The notes: generated by a model not told the origin, from the sequence alone. 33,452 nt of DNA from Muribaculaceae bacterium (GCA_029060725.1 JAIDTL010000030.1:1-33452), one strand, 5' to 3'; positions 16,409-25,808 are shown, counted from the stretch's first letter. Translations and numbers: made by a program.

Positions 16409-18816
16409 TGTTAAAAAGATATATTTTACCCCTTTGTTTCCTATCCTGTTGGTCTTTGTGTGCAATCGCCCAAGAGACCATCAACTTCAATTTCGATTGG
16501 AAATTCCAACCCGGAAGCAATCCGGGCGCTGAGAGTGTAACATTTGATGAGTCTGATTGGCAGACGGTCAATCTCCCTCATGACTTCCAGATTTCCCAAC
16601 CATGGGTCGCTCCTGAAGAAGGAGACACCGGCGACAAGTCAAACCTGATGGCAAACATTGCAAGCAAACTCAGCTCTCGTGGTTTCAAGGAAATGGGCGA
16701 AGGTTGGTATAGAAAGACTTTCACTCCGGATCCCTCTTGGGAAGGGAAACGCGTGCTGCTGGATTTTGAAGGCATAATGCTCGTAGGTGATGTTTTTCTG
16801 AATGGAGAGCGCATTGGTGGCACAGACTATGGTTATCTTGGTTTTGAATCCGATATTTCCAAAAAGCTGAAATATGGACAGCCCAACGTAATTGCAGTTA
16901 AAGCAGATACCGGCAAACCCGAAAATTCCCGTTGGTATACAGGGGGAGGTCTATATCGCGATGTCAAAATTAAAGTTGGCGACCCTAAGCAATATTTTAC
17001 ACGCAATTCCCTTTATATTACTACCCCTGAGGCAAAAGCTGACAAATCTACCATACTCGTGGGTGGGGAACTTGCAACTTTCATAAAGACCGACAGCATA
17101 ACAGTTGGTATTGACATTCTTGACAAGGAAGGAAATACTGTATATTCCAATGTTCGTAAACATTGGAGTCATCCTCGCCAACATGTCAGGGAATTTCCTC
17201 TCGATAGCATAACTCTTGAGAATGTCACTCTTTGGGACACGGAGAATCCCTATCTCTATACCCTGAAAGCTACCCTTTATCGGCCCGACGGAAGCATTGC
17301 TGACACAGCTACTGAGCGCTTCGGCATTCGCGAAGTAGAGTTCTCTCCGGAATTTGGCATGAAACTTAATGGCAAGAAGGTGCTTTTGAAAGGTATAGCC
17401 AACCATCATACCCTCGGGGCGCTTGGAGCGGCTGCTTATCCCGCTGCAATGGAAAAGCGCATCAAGATGCTCAAAGATTTCGGATTCAACCATATCCGCT
17501 CTTCTCATAACCCCTACAGTGAGTCTTTCCTTGATCTTTGTGATGAATACGGCATTCTCGTGGTCGATGAACTCTACGACAAATGGACCCAGCAATATTC
17601 CGGTGGTCGCACTCCTTGGGAAACACGTTGGCAGCAAGACGTTCCGGAATGGGTGAAGCGTGATCGCAATCATCCAAGTGTCGTATTCTGGAGCCTTGGA
17701 AATGAGCTTCAGCTTATTCCGGATCTCCCGTTCAATGACTGGGGTGTAACTCCCTACAAGCTTCAGAAAGAACTCCTTAACCGCTACGACACTACTCGCC
17801 TTGTGACCGTAGCCATGCACCCTCGCGGACGTAATGAGCACACTGATTCTCTCCCGGCTCCCCTCGTAGAGCACACGGATATCGCAGCTTACAACTACCG
17901 ATATATGTATTTCCCCGGCGACTCAAAACGTTATCCTTGGATGATCTTCTATCAGAGCGAAGCTAATACAAGCAATATGGGACCCAACTTTTTCGAAATG
18001 GATCTCGACAAAGTGATCGGCCTTGCTTATTGGGGTATGATAGATTATCTCGGAGAGTCGCAAGGTTGGCCTGAAAAAGGTTGGACTCAAGGTGTTTTCG
18101 ATATTTCTTTGGATCCTAAACCTATGGCATATTTCTTGAAATCATTCTTCAAGCCGGAAGAACCTCTCGTATACATTGCGCCTTTTGAAACATCCAAGAC
18201 TACCCAATGGAACGGTGTGACTATGGGTGGACGCAAATTTACTGATAGCTGGAACTTTGAGCCCGGATCCAACGTGAAGCTTTATACCTATACCAATGCT
18301 GACGAAGTGGAACTCAAGGTCAACGGCAAAAGCATCGGCAAGAAGAAAAATGACATCGATAATCCGAAATCGCGCAACCGAATTTTATGGGAAGATGTGC
18401 CCTATTCTAAGGGTAAGGTTGAAGCTATCGCCTACAATAATGGGAAAGAGGTGGCTCGACATACTCTCTCTACCCATGGAGAAGCCAAGAAACTCAATGC
18501 TACTCCTGATAATGGCAATTGGAAAGCCGACGGCATCGATCTTCAGCATGTGAAAGTGACCGCTGTCGACAGCAAGGGGCTGACCGATAAAGGGGCAAAT
18601 AATCTTTTGACATTCGATGTTTCCGGACCTGCTGAAATAGTAGGTGTGATCAACGGCAATCTGAGCAGTGATGAACTCATGACAGGCAATACGCGAAGCC
18701 TACACAATGGCACCGCTACTGTCATTCTACGTAGTACTCAAGACGCGGGACCAGTCACTCTCTCCATCTCCACTCCCGGTCTCCCCTCTAAAAAATTAGC
18801 CCTCAAAACCAACTAA
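16408..18816 (+). CDS. Glycoside hydrolase family 2, probable beta-galactosidase
   Basis: The 802-residue protein is a secreted GH2. The N-terminal jelly roll (about 25-195) has the sugar-binding signature VNLPHDFQI and GWYRKTF; an Ig-like domain (about 205-310) precedes the TIM barrel (about 318-560). Barrel motifs are LLKGIANHHTLGALGAAAYP, FNHIRSSHNP, the acid/base in FWSLGNELQ (Glu433) and the nucleophile in FYQSEAN (Glu518). Two further beta domains follow (NADEVELKVNGKSIGKKK; VTAVDSKGLTDKGANN). GH2 members with this layout are mostly beta-galactosidases; beta-glucuronidase or arabinopyranosidase remain possible. In this operon it would trim side chains of rhamnogalacturonan-I. The signal peptide ends near AIAQ; a lipobox at FLSC is an alternative. 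Confidence 0.9.
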   Translation: MLKRYILPLCFLSCWSLCAIAQETINFNFDWKFQPGSNPGAESVTFDESDWQTVNLPHDFQISQPWVAPEEGDTGDKSNLMANIASKLSSRGFKEMGEGWYRKTFTPDPSWEGKRVLLDFEGIMLVGDVFLNGERIGGTDYGYLGFESDISKKLKYGQPNVIAVKADTGKPENSRWYTGGGLYRDVKIKVGDPKQYFTRNSLYITTPEAKADKSTILVGGELATFIKTDSITVGIDILDKEGNTVYSNVRKHWSHPRQHVREFPLDSITLENVTLWDTENPYLYTLKATLYRPDGSIADTATERFGIREVEFSPEFGMKLNGKKVLLKGIANHHTLGALGAAAYPAAMEKRIKMLKDFGFNHIRSSHNPYSESFLDLCDEYGILVVDELYDKWTQQYSGGRTPWETRWQQDVPEWVKRDRNHPSVVFWSLGNELQLIPDLPFNDWGVTPYKLQKELLNRYDTTRLVTVAMHPRGRNEHTDSLPAPLVEHTDIAAYNYRYMYFPGDSKRYPWMIFYQSEANTSNMGPNFFEMDLDKVIGLAYWGMIDYLGESQGWPEKGWTQGVFDISLDPKPMAYFLKSFFKPEEPLVYIAPFETSKTTQWNGVTMGGRKFTDSWNFEPGSNVKLYTYTNADEVELKVNGKSIGKKKNDIDNPKSRNRILWEDVPYSKGKVEAIAYNNGKEVARHTLSTHGEAKKLNATPDNGNWKADGIDLQHVKVTAVDSKGLTDKGANNLLTFDVSGPAEIVGVINGNLSSDELMTGNTRSLHNGTATVILRSTQDAGPVTLSISTPGLPSKKLALKTN

Positions 18817-18843
18817 TCTTTAAAGCCTTGGCTACATAGTCGG

Positions 18844-18872
18844 ATAGGGACACACACCTTGTGTGTCCCTAT
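18844..18872 (+). terminator. Terminator of the rhamnogalacturonan operon
   Basis: ATAGGGACACACA (18844-18856) and TGTGTGTCCCTAT (18860-18872) form a 13-bp perfect stem with a 3-base loop, 28 bases after the GH2 stop codon. Only a weak T-run follows (TTTGT). The stem resembles the palindrome at 24111-24131, so it may be a dispersed repeat used as a terminator. Confidence 0.75.
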
Positions 18873-18955
18873 TTGTATGATACAACCTTAAGTGCTTATG
18901 CGACTTGCGAAACTTATTCTTAATAAATCTGTAACAAAACTTTAATATCCATCTC

Positions 18956-18986
18956 TTGCATCATCAAATAAAAGTGACTAATTTTG
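18956..18986 (+). promoter_or_regulatory. Promoter of the TPR-like/TM protein gene
   Basis: TTG (18956-18958), 20 bases, TAATTTTG (18979-18986), 22 bases before the start codon. It shows that this gene is a separate unit from the operon upstream. Confidence 0.7.
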
Positions 18987-19008
18987 GAGTCCAAAACTGA
19001 CCTCAGAG

Positions 19009-20355
19009 ATGAAAAAACGCAAAATACTTATTATTCTGACAATTATAATAGCCGGAGTCATGTCTGCAGTAGCCCAGACCAAACCGGCAAAACAAGAACT
19101 TATCGAAAAATACGCGGAGCAACTGAAGACTACTACTTCGGCTCGCGACAGCCTTAGAATTCTTTATTATATTTTCGACCTGTCAGACAGGAAAGGCCAG
19201 GTCAGTTCAGCATGGGAGATTTTGAGAACTGCTGAAAGAGCCGACAATATGAATGCTCAGCTCGATATGATCCGCAACCTTGCGACTTTTTTTGCTGCAA
19301 ACGATTCTGTGATAGGGGCTCTTATTGAAATGACTGAAAATATCCCTAATCAGGAGGCAAGGGCTGCAACTAAGACATTTATTGTCAACCAGCAAATCAA
19401 TAGAAAAAGCAGGCATCCTGACGATACTGATTTTCAAAAGATTTTGCTCGACAGCATTACTAAGTCTCATAATCTTGAAGGCAAAGACATCTACGACAAG
19501 CTATCTCTTCTCTACCAGATAATTCAATATCTTGGCGTTGATGCCGACGGTGTCCTTTTTAAGGAATGTCTTGACACGTATGGCAAACTTATTGAGGATC
19601 TTCCACAAAGTGATTATCCTCTTAAAAATCAGTATTACACCACTGCTGCTATGATTCATTCAAGGCTCAACGGCAATCCACACAAGGCCATTGAATATGA
19701 TAAAAAGCTTCTTGAGATAATAGAGCAGCTTCAGCAAATGTATATCAAGAAAAACCGTAAATTCCGTAATTACGACACCAATAAATTCATTAGCTATCGA
19801 AGAATGATGGGTAACTATCATGCCCTTTCAGAAGAAGAAATTGAGACCATACATGATAGTATAATGGCAATTTATGAGAGGAATGCAGATGTAAGGCACA
19901 CTATGGATCAGAATGGACAAGCCAATGTATTCTACTACATGGCCACCAAAGACTATAAAAACGCCATCCCCGCATTAGAAGGCTTCCTAAGGAATCGTGA
20001 TTTATCCACCTACCAACGGCAAAAATACAATGGAATGCTCATTGAAGCAGCTAAAGGCGTAAACGACACCAAGACTTATATTAAGGCAATGGAGCAATTT
20101 ATCGAATATTCTGAAGAAATTGACAGCCTTAGGAAAATCACGATGAAGAGAGAAATTATGCTTCGCGACAGCATAATCAATGCCCCTTTGCTTTATAAGG
20201 ATTCTTCTGCTCCTACAAGACACCTCACTAACCTTGAGCATAGAAAAATAGAGCAGACACTAACTATTATAGCATCTGCTCTGGCAGTTCTTCTTATTAT
20301 TTATATTATTCTTTATGTCAAGCTTCGCATCCGTATGAAGCGATCCAGGAAGTAA
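19009..20355 (+). CDS. TPR-like membrane protein resembling a sensor kinase without its kinase
   Basis: This 448-residue protein has a signal peptide ([20 protein letters not shown]), about 380 residues of helical repeats of TPR type ([60 protein letters not shown]), and one membrane helix at about 417-440, followed by only a short basic tail ([11 protein letters not shown]). The layout matches the periplasmic sensor half of Bacteroidales TPR-type histidine kinases, which continue after the helix with a coiled coil, HisKA and HATPase domains. Here the frame stops inside the convergent leuB gene, overlapping it by 38 bases. It is either a truncated kinase or an independent membrane protein. 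The kinase comparison is from memory and not certain. Confidence 0.6.
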   Translation: MKKRKILIILTIIIAGVMSAVAQTKPAKQELIEKYAEQLKTTTSARDSLRILYYIFDLSDRKGQVSSAWEILRTAERADNMNAQLDMIRNLATFFAANDSVIGALIEMTENIPNQEARAATKTFIVNQQINRKSRHPDDTDFQKILLDSITKSHNLEGKDIYDKLSLLYQIIQYLGVDADGVLFKECLDTYGKLIEDLPQSDYPLKNQYYTTAAMIHSRLNGNPHKAIEYDKKLLEIIEQLQQMYIKKNRKFRNYDTNKFISYRRMMGNYHALSEEEIETIHDSIMAIYERNADVRHTMDQNGQANVFYYMATKDYKNAIPALEGFLRNRDLSTYQRQKYNGMLIEAAKGVNDTKTYIKAMEQFIEYSEEIDSLRKITMKREIMLRDSIINAPLLYKDSSAPTRHLTNLEHRKIEQTLTIIASALAVLLIIYIILYVKLRIRMKRSRK

Positions 20356-21391
20356 GCCATTCGCCCACTTCTTTCGTACCATATTCTGATTTCCCTCTTT
20401 CTCCAAGATCGGGAGTGACCACTCCTTGCTTTATCGAGACATCTACAGCTTCTCTGACTGCCTTGCCCTCTTCCGAAAGGCCGAAATGCTCAAGAAGCAT
20501 AGCCACAGATAAAACTTGTGCAAGCGGATTGGCAATATTCAATCCGGCTGCCTGCGGCCATGACCCATGAATTGGTTCAAACACCGGAGTGCTCTCTCCT
20601 ATTGATGAAGACGGAAGCAATCCCATTGAGCCGCTTATTACACTCGCTTCATCTGTAAGGATATCGCCGAAGGTATTCTCTGTCACTATCACATCGAAGA
20701 ATCGTGGATCTTGAATCAGCTTCATCGATGCGTTGTCTACAAACATATAGTCTGTAGCTATCTCAGGCCATTCCTTTTCCATCTCTTGAGCCACCTTTCG
20801 CCAAAGTCTGCTTGATGCCAATACATTTGCCTTATCTACCACTGTCAAGTGCTTATTGCGTCTTGTAGCAAGTTCATATCCCACTTTAAGAATTCTTTCA
20901 ATTTCCGGACGAGTATACAAATTTGTGTCGGATGCCTTGTCATCAGACTCATATTTTTCTCCAAAATACATACCACCGGTCAATTCGCGAACACATACGA
21001 AGTCGGCTCCTTCTACGAGTTCTTTCTTCAACGGAGACTTGTCTTCAAGGCCGGGGAATGTCTGGATTGGGCGTATATTGGCAAAGAGTCCGAGTTGCTT
21101 GCGCATCGCGAGCAATCCTTGTTCCGGGCGCACCTTAGCTTCCGGATTGTTGTCATATTCCGGATCTCCTACTGCAGAGAAAAGCACTGCATCAGAGTCT
21201 TTACAAAGCTTCAATGTCTCCTCAGGGAAAGGATTTCCTGTAGCTCTGATTGCAGCTGCACCTGCAAGGCCATAATTAAACTCAAACTCATGGCCAAACT
21301 TCTCAGCCACAGCCTTCATCACATCCACGCCTACGCGTGATATCTCCGGTCCGATCCCATCGCCGGGCAACACCGCAATTTTCAGCTTCAT
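20318..21391 (-). CDS. leuB: 3-isopropylmalate dehydrogenase
   Basis: The 357-residue enzyme is full length. The signatures are intact: [14 protein letters not shown] near the start, [12 protein letters not shown] (about 134-145), [14 protein letters not shown] (about 188-201), and [20 protein letters not shown] (about 242-261) with the metal-binding aspartates. It oxidises and decarboxylates 3-isopropylmalate to 2-oxoisocaproate with NAD. It lies downstream of leuA on the same strand, separated by 103 bases that hold a 10-bp tandem repeat. Its 3' end overlaps the convergent TPR-like gene by 38 bases. Confidence 0.97.
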   Translation of the reverse strand: MKLKIAVLPGDGIGPEISRVGVDVMKAVAEKFGHEFEFNYGLAGAAAIRATGNPFPEETLKLCKDSDAVLFSAVGDPEYDNNPEAKVRPEQGLLAMRKQLGLFANIRPIQTFPGLEDKSPLKKELVEGADFVCVRELTGGMYFGEKYESDDKASDTNLYTRPEIERILKVGYELATRRNKHLTVVDKANVLASSRLWRKVAQEMEKEWPEIATDYMFVDNASMKLIQDPRFFDVIVTENTFGDILTDEASVISGSMGLLPSSSIGESTPVFEPIHGSWPQAAGLNIANPLAQVLSVAMLLEHFGLSEEGKAVREAVDVSIKQGVVTPDLGERGKSEYGTKEVGEWLTSWIASYGCEA

Positions 21392-21430
21392 ATCTTATAT
21401 TATGATTTCTATGATTTTTCAAGCATCCAG

Positions 21431-21490
21431 ATGATTTCCCATGATTCCTCATGATTCCCCATGGTTTCCCATGATTTCCCATGATTTCTC
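21431..21490. repeat. 10-bp tandem repeat between leuA and leuB
   Basis: There are six units of ATGATTTCCC with small changes (for example ATGATTCCTC, ATGGTTTCCC, ATGATTTCTC). Partial units extend left to about 21403. On the leu strand the unit reads GGGAAATCAT and lies in the leuA-leuB spacer. A 10-base period matches one DNA helical turn. Confidence 0.9.
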
Positions 21491-21494
21491 ATCG

Positions 21495-23003
21495 TTAATC
21501 CTTAATCGTTGTAGTAGCTTTGTTGACAGCATCCAAGAATGCCTCTGCCGAAGCAGCGATTATGTCGCTGTTGGCTGCAAATCCATTGTGGTTGACGCCG
21601 TCGCATTCCACTGTCATGTGCACCTTACCCACATCGTTGCTTCCCTTGTCGAAAGCCTGGATAAGGAAATCCTTGATGAGCATCTGGCGGCTGATAATTT
21701 TCTTGATGGCTCTGATAGCAGCATCCACAGGACCGTTGCCTGTAGCACATGCCTCAAACTTTTCTCCAGCGATATCAAGACCTACACTTGCCACCGGACG
21801 GATGCCGACACCGCTCGACACTTGAAGATAGTCAAGTTTGATTCGGTTGCGGGCAGACCGGTGTTCACCTGCAAGCATAAGGACATCTTCATCTACCACC
21901 TCACGCTTCTTGTCTGCAAGCTTAAGGAACTCCTCATAGCACTTGTCAAGAGCCTCTTTTTCCATATTCACTCCGAGAGATTCAAGACGATGTTTAAGGG
22001 CAGCCCTGCCGCTTCTTGCTGTAAGCACAATTGCATTTTCATCAATTCCTACATCTTTCGGGTCAATGATCTCATAGCTCTCACGATTTTTCAGCACTCC
22101 ATCCTGATGAATGCCTGAAGAGTGAGCAAATGCGTTGCGCCCTACGATGGCCTTATTGGGCTGGATAGGCATATTCATCATACTCGACACCATTCGGCTC
22201 ACGGATGCTATTTTCTTGGCATTGATATTGGTGTCAAGATTAAGCTCCGAGTGTGATTTTAGTATCATGACCACTTCCTCAAGAGAGGTGTTGCCCGCAC
22301 GCTCTCCGATGCCATTGATGGTGACTTCAGCCTGCCGGGCTCCATTCATAAGGCCTGAAAGCGTATTTGCTGTAGCCATACCAAGATCATTATGGCAGTG
22401 AGTGGCTATTGTCACTTTATGAATGCCATCCACATGCTCCATCAGATATTTGATTTTCTCGCCAAACTCGCTTGGCAGGCAGTAGCCTGTAGTGTCCGGT
22501 ATATTTACGACGGTAGCACCCGCCTTGATGACAGCCTCCACGACTCGAGCAAGATACTCATTGTCTGTTCTGCCTGCATCCTCTGCATAAAACTGCACAT
22601 CTTCTACAAATTTCTTTGCATATTTCACACACCCTATTGCCCGCTCCAGAATTTCTTCCGGAGTAGAGTTAAATTTATATTTGATGTGATATGGAGATGT
22701 GCCGATTCCCGTATGGATTCTCGGACGCTTGGCAAAGTGCAAAGCCTCTGCGGCGATCTTGATGTCAGATTCTACCGCTCTTGTGAGCGCGCATATAGTA
22801 GGCCATGTGACAGCCTTTGATATCTCAACCACAGAAGTGAAATCGCCCGGACTTGACACCGGAAAACCTGCCTCGATGACATCCACACCAAGACCTTCCA
22901 ATTTCTTGGCTACTTCTACTTTTTCTTGTGTATTAAGCCGGCAACCCGGCACCTGCTCGCCATCGCGGAGCGTAGTATCAAAAATATATACCTTGTCGCT
23001 CAT
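21495..23003 (-). CDS. leuA: 2-isopropylmalate synthase
   Basis: This 502-residue enzyme has all LeuA landmarks: [13 protein letters not shown] (Asp9, Arg13), [16 protein letters not shown] (His202, His204), [17 protein letters not shown], and the [12 protein letters not shown] motif in the connecting region. The C-terminal allosteric domain (about 385-500: [36 protein letters not shown]) is present, so leucine feedback is expected from the family. It catalyses acetyl-CoA plus 2-oxoisovalerate to 2-isopropylmalate. It is first in a leuA-leuB unit with a strong promoter at 23122-23153. Confidence 0.97.
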   Translation of the reverse strand: MSDKVYIFDTTLRDGEQVPGCRLNTQEKVEVAKKLEGLGVDVIEAGFPVSSPGDFTSVVEISKAVTWPTICALTRAVESDIKIAAEALHFAKRPRIHTGIGTSPYHIKYKFNSTPEEILERAIGCVKYAKKFVEDVQFYAEDAGRTDNEYLARVVEAVIKAGATVVNIPDTTGYCLPSEFGEKIKYLMEHVDGIHKVTIATHCHNDLGMATANTLSGLMNGARQAEVTINGIGERAGNTSLEEVVMILKSHSELNLDTNINAKKIASVSRMVSSMMNMPIQPNKAIVGRNAFAHSSGIHQDGVLKNRESYEIIDPKDVGIDENAIVLTARSGRAALKHRLESLGVNMEKEALDKCYEEFLKLADKKREVVDEDVLMLAGEHRSARNRIKLDYLQVSSGVGIRPVASVGLDIAGEKFEACATGNGPVDAAIRAIKKIISRQMLIKDFLIQAFDKGSNDVGKVHMTVECDGVNHNGFAANSDIIAASAEAFLDAVNKATTTIKD

Positions 23004-23121
23004 ATACCTGTAGAATCTTTAAATCTATTTATACGTTTTTATTTCTATTTTCTCTGAATAAGCATCCTTATTTAGCTTAATTATCCCCATTGGCCCCATT
23101 TATCCTCTCAGATTGAAATCA

Positions 23122-23153
23122 CAAAGGTACAAAATTTTAATTTTATTTACAAA
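23122..23153 (-). promoter_or_regulatory. Promoter of leuA-leuB
   Basis: On the minus strand: TTTG (23153-23150), 20 bases, TACCTTTG (23129-23122). It fits the Bacteroidota consensus. Transcription would start near 23115, giving a leader of about 110 bases with no obvious attenuator. Confidence 0.8.
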
Positions 23154-23178
23154 CCAAATTCACAAAACTTCCCATATT

Positions 23179-23210
23179 TTTGCAAAATCCTCTAATTTTT
23201 GCTAATTTTG
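23179..23210 (+). promoter_or_regulatory. Promoter of the SDR gene
   Basis: TTTG (23179-23182), 20 bases, TAATTTTG (23203-23210), 28 bases before the ATG. It is divergent from the leuA promoter. Confidence 0.8.
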
Positions 23211-23238
23211 CACAATATAACTCAACATTATCATAATC

Positions 23239-24051
23239 ATGAACGAACTTTTTTCAGTTAAAGATAAAGTAGTGGTCATCACCGGTGGCACCGGAGTTCT
23301 CGGTGCTTGCATAGGTGAATACTTGGCTCTTGAAGGTGCAAAAGTTGTCCTTATGGGTCGCCGCAAAGATGAAGGCGATAAAATCGCAGCAGAAATCAAT
23401 GCAAAAGGTGGAGAAGCCATCTTCCTCACTACCGACGTTATGGACTCTGCAAAAGTGGAAGAGAATTGTGCAGAAATCCTCGCTAAATATGGCAAAGTTG
23501 ATGCACTTCTCAATGCCGCAGGAGGCAATATGCCTGGTGCCACTATAGCACCTACCGGCAATTTCTTCGACCTCAAAGTCCAAGAGTTTGAGAGAGTACT
23601 CGGACTCAACCTTACAGGAACCGTCATTCCTACCCAGGTATTCTTGAAGCCCATGGTAGAAGCAGGCAAAGGCACTATCGTCAACTTCTCATCAATGGCA
23701 GCCTTCCGTCCGATGACACGCGTCTGCGGATATGCCGCTGCAAAAGCCGGCATCAGCAACTTCACAGCATTCCTCGCCAACGAAGTCGCCACAAAATTCA
23801 CACCGGCTATCCGCGTCAACGCCATTGCCCCCGGATTCTTCCTGACCAACCAGAACAGAGCGCTTCTCACTAATCCTGATGGGTCTCTCACCGAACGTGG
23901 CGCAGACGTAATCCGACAGACTCCATTCAAGCGCTTTGGCAAACCGGAAGAACTATGCGGCACTATCCAATACCTCATCTCTGACGCATCGACATTCGTC
24001 ACCGGCACCGTAGCGGTAGTAGACGGCGGCTTCAACGCCTTCGCCATGTAA
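23239..24051 (+). CDS. SDR oxidoreductase, possible D-mannonate oxidoreductase (fructuronate reductase)
   Basis: The 270-residue classical short-chain dehydrogenase has the cofactor loop TGGTGVLG (15-22), NAAGG (92-96), and the catalytic set Ser151/152 (NFSSMAAF), Tyr165 and Lys169 (YAAAK). Among SDRs it looks most like the YjmF/UxuB type that converts D-fructuronate to D-mannonate in hexuronate breakdown: the GGNMPGATI segment after NAAGG and the FFLTNQNRALLTNPDGSLTE loop are typical. Gluconate 5-dehydrogenase-like activity is the main alternative. The link to galacturonate from the pectin operon is suggestive, but the gene has its own promoter and no uxuA or uxaC neighbour here. Confidence 0.8.
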   Translation: MNELFSVKDKVVVITGGTGVLGACIGEYLALEGAKVVLMGRRKDEGDKIAAEINAKGGEAIFLTTDVMDSAKVEENCAEILAKYGKVDALLNAAGGNMPGATIAPTGNFFDLKVQEFERVLGLNLTGTVIPTQVFLKPMVEAGKGTIVNFSSMAAFRPMTRVCGYAAAKAGISNFTAFLANEVATKFTPAIRVNAIAPGFFLTNQNRALLTNPDGSLTERGADVIRQTPFKRFGKPEELCGTIQYLISDASTFVTGTVAVVDGGFNAFAM

Positions 24052-24060
24052 TCCGAACAA

Positions 24061-24091
24061 TGCATAATTCATAATGCATAATTCATAATTA
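24061..24091. repeat. CATAATTCA-type short tandem repeat
   Basis: Alternating TGCATAATTCATAA units lie just after the SDR gene. The same CATAATTCA motif is repeated at 33333-33361. It is a common low-complexity intergenic motif in Bacteroidales. Confidence 0.7.
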
Positions 24092-24110
24092 AACTGCTGA
24101 TTGAAAGTAG

Positions 24111-24131
24111 GGACGCACGGCCCGTGCGTCC
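24111..24131. repeat. GC-rich palindrome between the SDR gene and queH
   Basis: GGACGCACGG (24111-24120), one central C, CCGTGCGTCC (24122-24131). It is a perfect inverted repeat with no T-run, similar in form to the stem at 18844-18872 (GGGACACACA). It may be a REP-like element or a weak terminator of the SDR gene. Confidence 0.8.
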
Positions 24132-24155
24132 TCGTATGTATCAGCATTTACGCTA

Positions 24156-24749
24156 ATGGCTAAGCAAAAATACAAAGTAGAAGTTCCGGGAGGCGAAAAC
24201 AAAGTGTTACTCCACACTTGTTGCGCCCCCTGCTCCTCCGCCATAGTAGAGTGCTTACTGAAGCATGATATAACTCCCACCATCTTCTACTGCAACCCCA
24301 ATATATATCCTCTCGAAGAATACCTCAAGCGAAAAAATGAATGCACCCGATATGCAGAATCCCTCGGATTGCAGATAGTGGATACCGACTATGACCATGA
24401 GGGATGGCTTGGTTGCGTGAAAGGACTCGAAGGAGAACCTGAGAGAGGAGGGCGATGCTTGAAATGCTTCAAGATGCGACTTCGCAAGACGGCTGAGTAT
24501 GCCCGCGATCATGGCTATAAGGTCATCACCACTACCCTTGCCTCAAGCCGTTGGAAAAGCCTCGAGCAGATAGAAGCTGCCGGAATAGATGCCTGTGCAG
24601 ACATTCCCGAAGTCACCTTTTGGGCTCAGAACTGGCGTAAAGGAGGACTTTCAGAGCGCCGCGTAGCCATCATCAAGGAAATGAACTTCTACAACCAGAC
24701 CTACTGCGGCTGCGAATTCTCAATCCGTACTCAGCCCGACAATCAATAA
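24156..24749 (+). CDS. queH: Epoxyqueuosine reductase QueH
   Basis: The 197-residue protein is a QueH (DUF208) family member. The cysteine pattern is diagnostic: HTCCAPCS (Cys22, Cys23, Cys26), GRCLKCFKMRL (Cys101, Cys104) and YCGCEFS (Cys184, Cys186). QueH performs the last step of queuosine synthesis in tRNA, reducing epoxyqueuosine; it is not homologous to the cobalamin-dependent QueG. Length is typical. It is 104 bases downstream of the SDR gene and 75 bases upstream of purC. Confidence 0.93.
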   Translation: MAKQKYKVEVPGGENKVLLHTCCAPCSSAIVECLLKHDITPTIFYCNPNIYPLEEYLKRKNECTRYAESLGLQIVDTDYDHEGWLGCVKGLEGEPERGGRCLKCFKMRLRKTAEYARDHGYKVITTTLASSRWKSLEQIEAAGIDACADIPEVTFWAQNWRKGGLSERRVAIIKEMNFYNQTYCGCEFSIRTQPDNQ

Positions 24750-24753
24750 TTTT

Positions 24754-24811
24754 TATACGACTTATAAGACTTATACGACTTATAAGACTTATACGACTAA
24801 TAAGACTTATA
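24754..24811. repeat. 9/18-bp tandem repeat between queH and purC
   Basis: TATACGACT and TATAAGACT alternate for about six units of 9 bases (one reads AATAAGACT). It sits in the 5' region of purC, ending 13 bases before the start codon, so it lies in the leader if purC is transcribed from upstream. Confidence 0.9.
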
Positions 24812-24824
24812 AAAGAAAAACAAA

Positions 24825-25769
24825 ATGCAAACCCTAACAAACACCGATTTCAACTTCGAAGGTCAGAAATCCGTCTACCACGGCAAAGTCCGCGACGTAT
24901 ACGACATCAACGACAAATATCTCGTAATGGTCGCCACAGACCGTATCTCTGCGTTCGATGTCATCCTACCCAAGGGCATCCCCTTCAAGGGTCAGGTGCT
25001 CAACCAGATTGCTGCCCACTTCCTCAAAGCAACAGAAGACATCGTGCCCAACTGGCTCGTCACCGTTCCCGATCCCATGGTGACTATCGGACTCAAGTGC
25101 CAGCCACTCAAAATAGAGATGATCGTTCGCGGTTATCTCGCAGGCAGCGCATGGCGCGACTATGCCGCGGGAGCACGTGAGATATGCGGAGTCGCACTCC
25201 CCGATGGACTTAAGGAAAACCAAAAACTCCCCCACCCCATCCTCACTCCTACCACCAAGGCAGATGAAGGTCACGACCTCAACATCTCCCACGATGAGAT
25301 AATCGCCCAGGGACTCGTCAGCGCAGACGTACTCGACCAAGTAGAAAAACATGCCCTCGCCATATTTGAGCGTGGCACTCAAATGGCAGCTGAACGCGGA
25401 CTTATCCTCGTTGACACAAAATATGAATTCGGACTTCTCGACGGCAAAGTGATCCTCATCGACGAAATCCACACACCCGACTCAAGCCGTTACTTCTACG
25501 CTGACACATATCAGGAACTCTTTGAGAAAGGACTACCACAGAAACAGCTCAGCAAGGAATTCGTACGTCAGTGGCTCATTGCCAATGGTTTCATGGGCAA
25601 AGAAGGACAGCAAGTGCCCGAGATGACCGACGCCTACTGTGAAGAAGTCAGCGACCGCTACATCGAGCTTTACGAGCACATCACAGGCCTCAAATTCGAC
25701 AAACAACCCTGCGATAACCTCTCCGACCGCATCGAAAAGAACGTAACAGCCGCCCTCAAGACCCTCTAA
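24825..25769 (+). CDS. purC: SAICAR synthetase (phosphoribosylaminoimidazole-succinocarboxamide synthase)
   Basis: The 314-residue enzyme is of the longer PurC type seen in Bacteroidota. Motifs are [11 protein letters not shown] (residues 19-29), [20 protein letters not shown] (about 36-55), [27 protein letters not shown] and [10 protein letters not shown] followed by [12 protein letters not shown]. It joins CAIR and aspartate with ATP in purine synthesis. It stands last in the plus-strand block; a palindrome and a strong bidirectional terminator follow. Confidence 0.97.
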   Translation: MQTLTNTDFNFEGQKSVYHGKVRDVYDINDKYLVMVATDRISAFDVILPKGIPFKGQVLNQIAAHFLKATEDIVPNWLVTVPDPMVTIGLKCQPLKIEMIVRGYLAGSAWRDYAAGAREICGVALPDGLKENQKLPHPILTPTTKADEGHDLNISHDEIIAQGLVSADVLDQVEKHALAIFERGTQMAAERGLILVDTKYEFGLLDGKVILIDEIHTPDSSRYFYADTYQELFEKGLPQKQLSKEFVRQWLIANGFMGKEGQQVPEMTDAYCEEVSDRYIELYEHITGLKFDKQPCDNLSDRIEKNVTAALKTL

Positions 25770-25778
25770 CCATGGAAA

Positions 25779-25796
25779 GCAGGCTTTCAAGCCTGC
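25779..25796. repeat. GCAGGCTT-TC-AAGCCTGC palindrome after purC
   Basis: An 8-bp perfect stem with a 2-base spacer, ten bases after the purC stop codon and just before the main terminator. There is no T-run. It is probably a REP-like element. Confidence 0.7.
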
Positions 25797-25808
25797 GCCC
25801 CAATATAA

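Noticed and set aside
16951..17874. 307-codon minus-strand frame inside the GH2 gene
   Set aside because: It is a shadow of a full, motif-complete GH2 gene on the other strand, with no family features.
23028..23099. 23-24 codon ORF in the leuA leader on the minus strand (MGPMGIIKLNKDAYSEKIEIKTYK)
   Set aside because: It has only one leucine, and no terminator/antiterminator pair is visible, so it does not look like a leucine attenuator peptide.
24754..24811. Possible CRISPR array at the tandem repeats (here, 21431-21490 and 33333-33361)
   Set aside because: Units are 9-10 bases and directly adjacent, with no unique spacers and no cas genes nearby.
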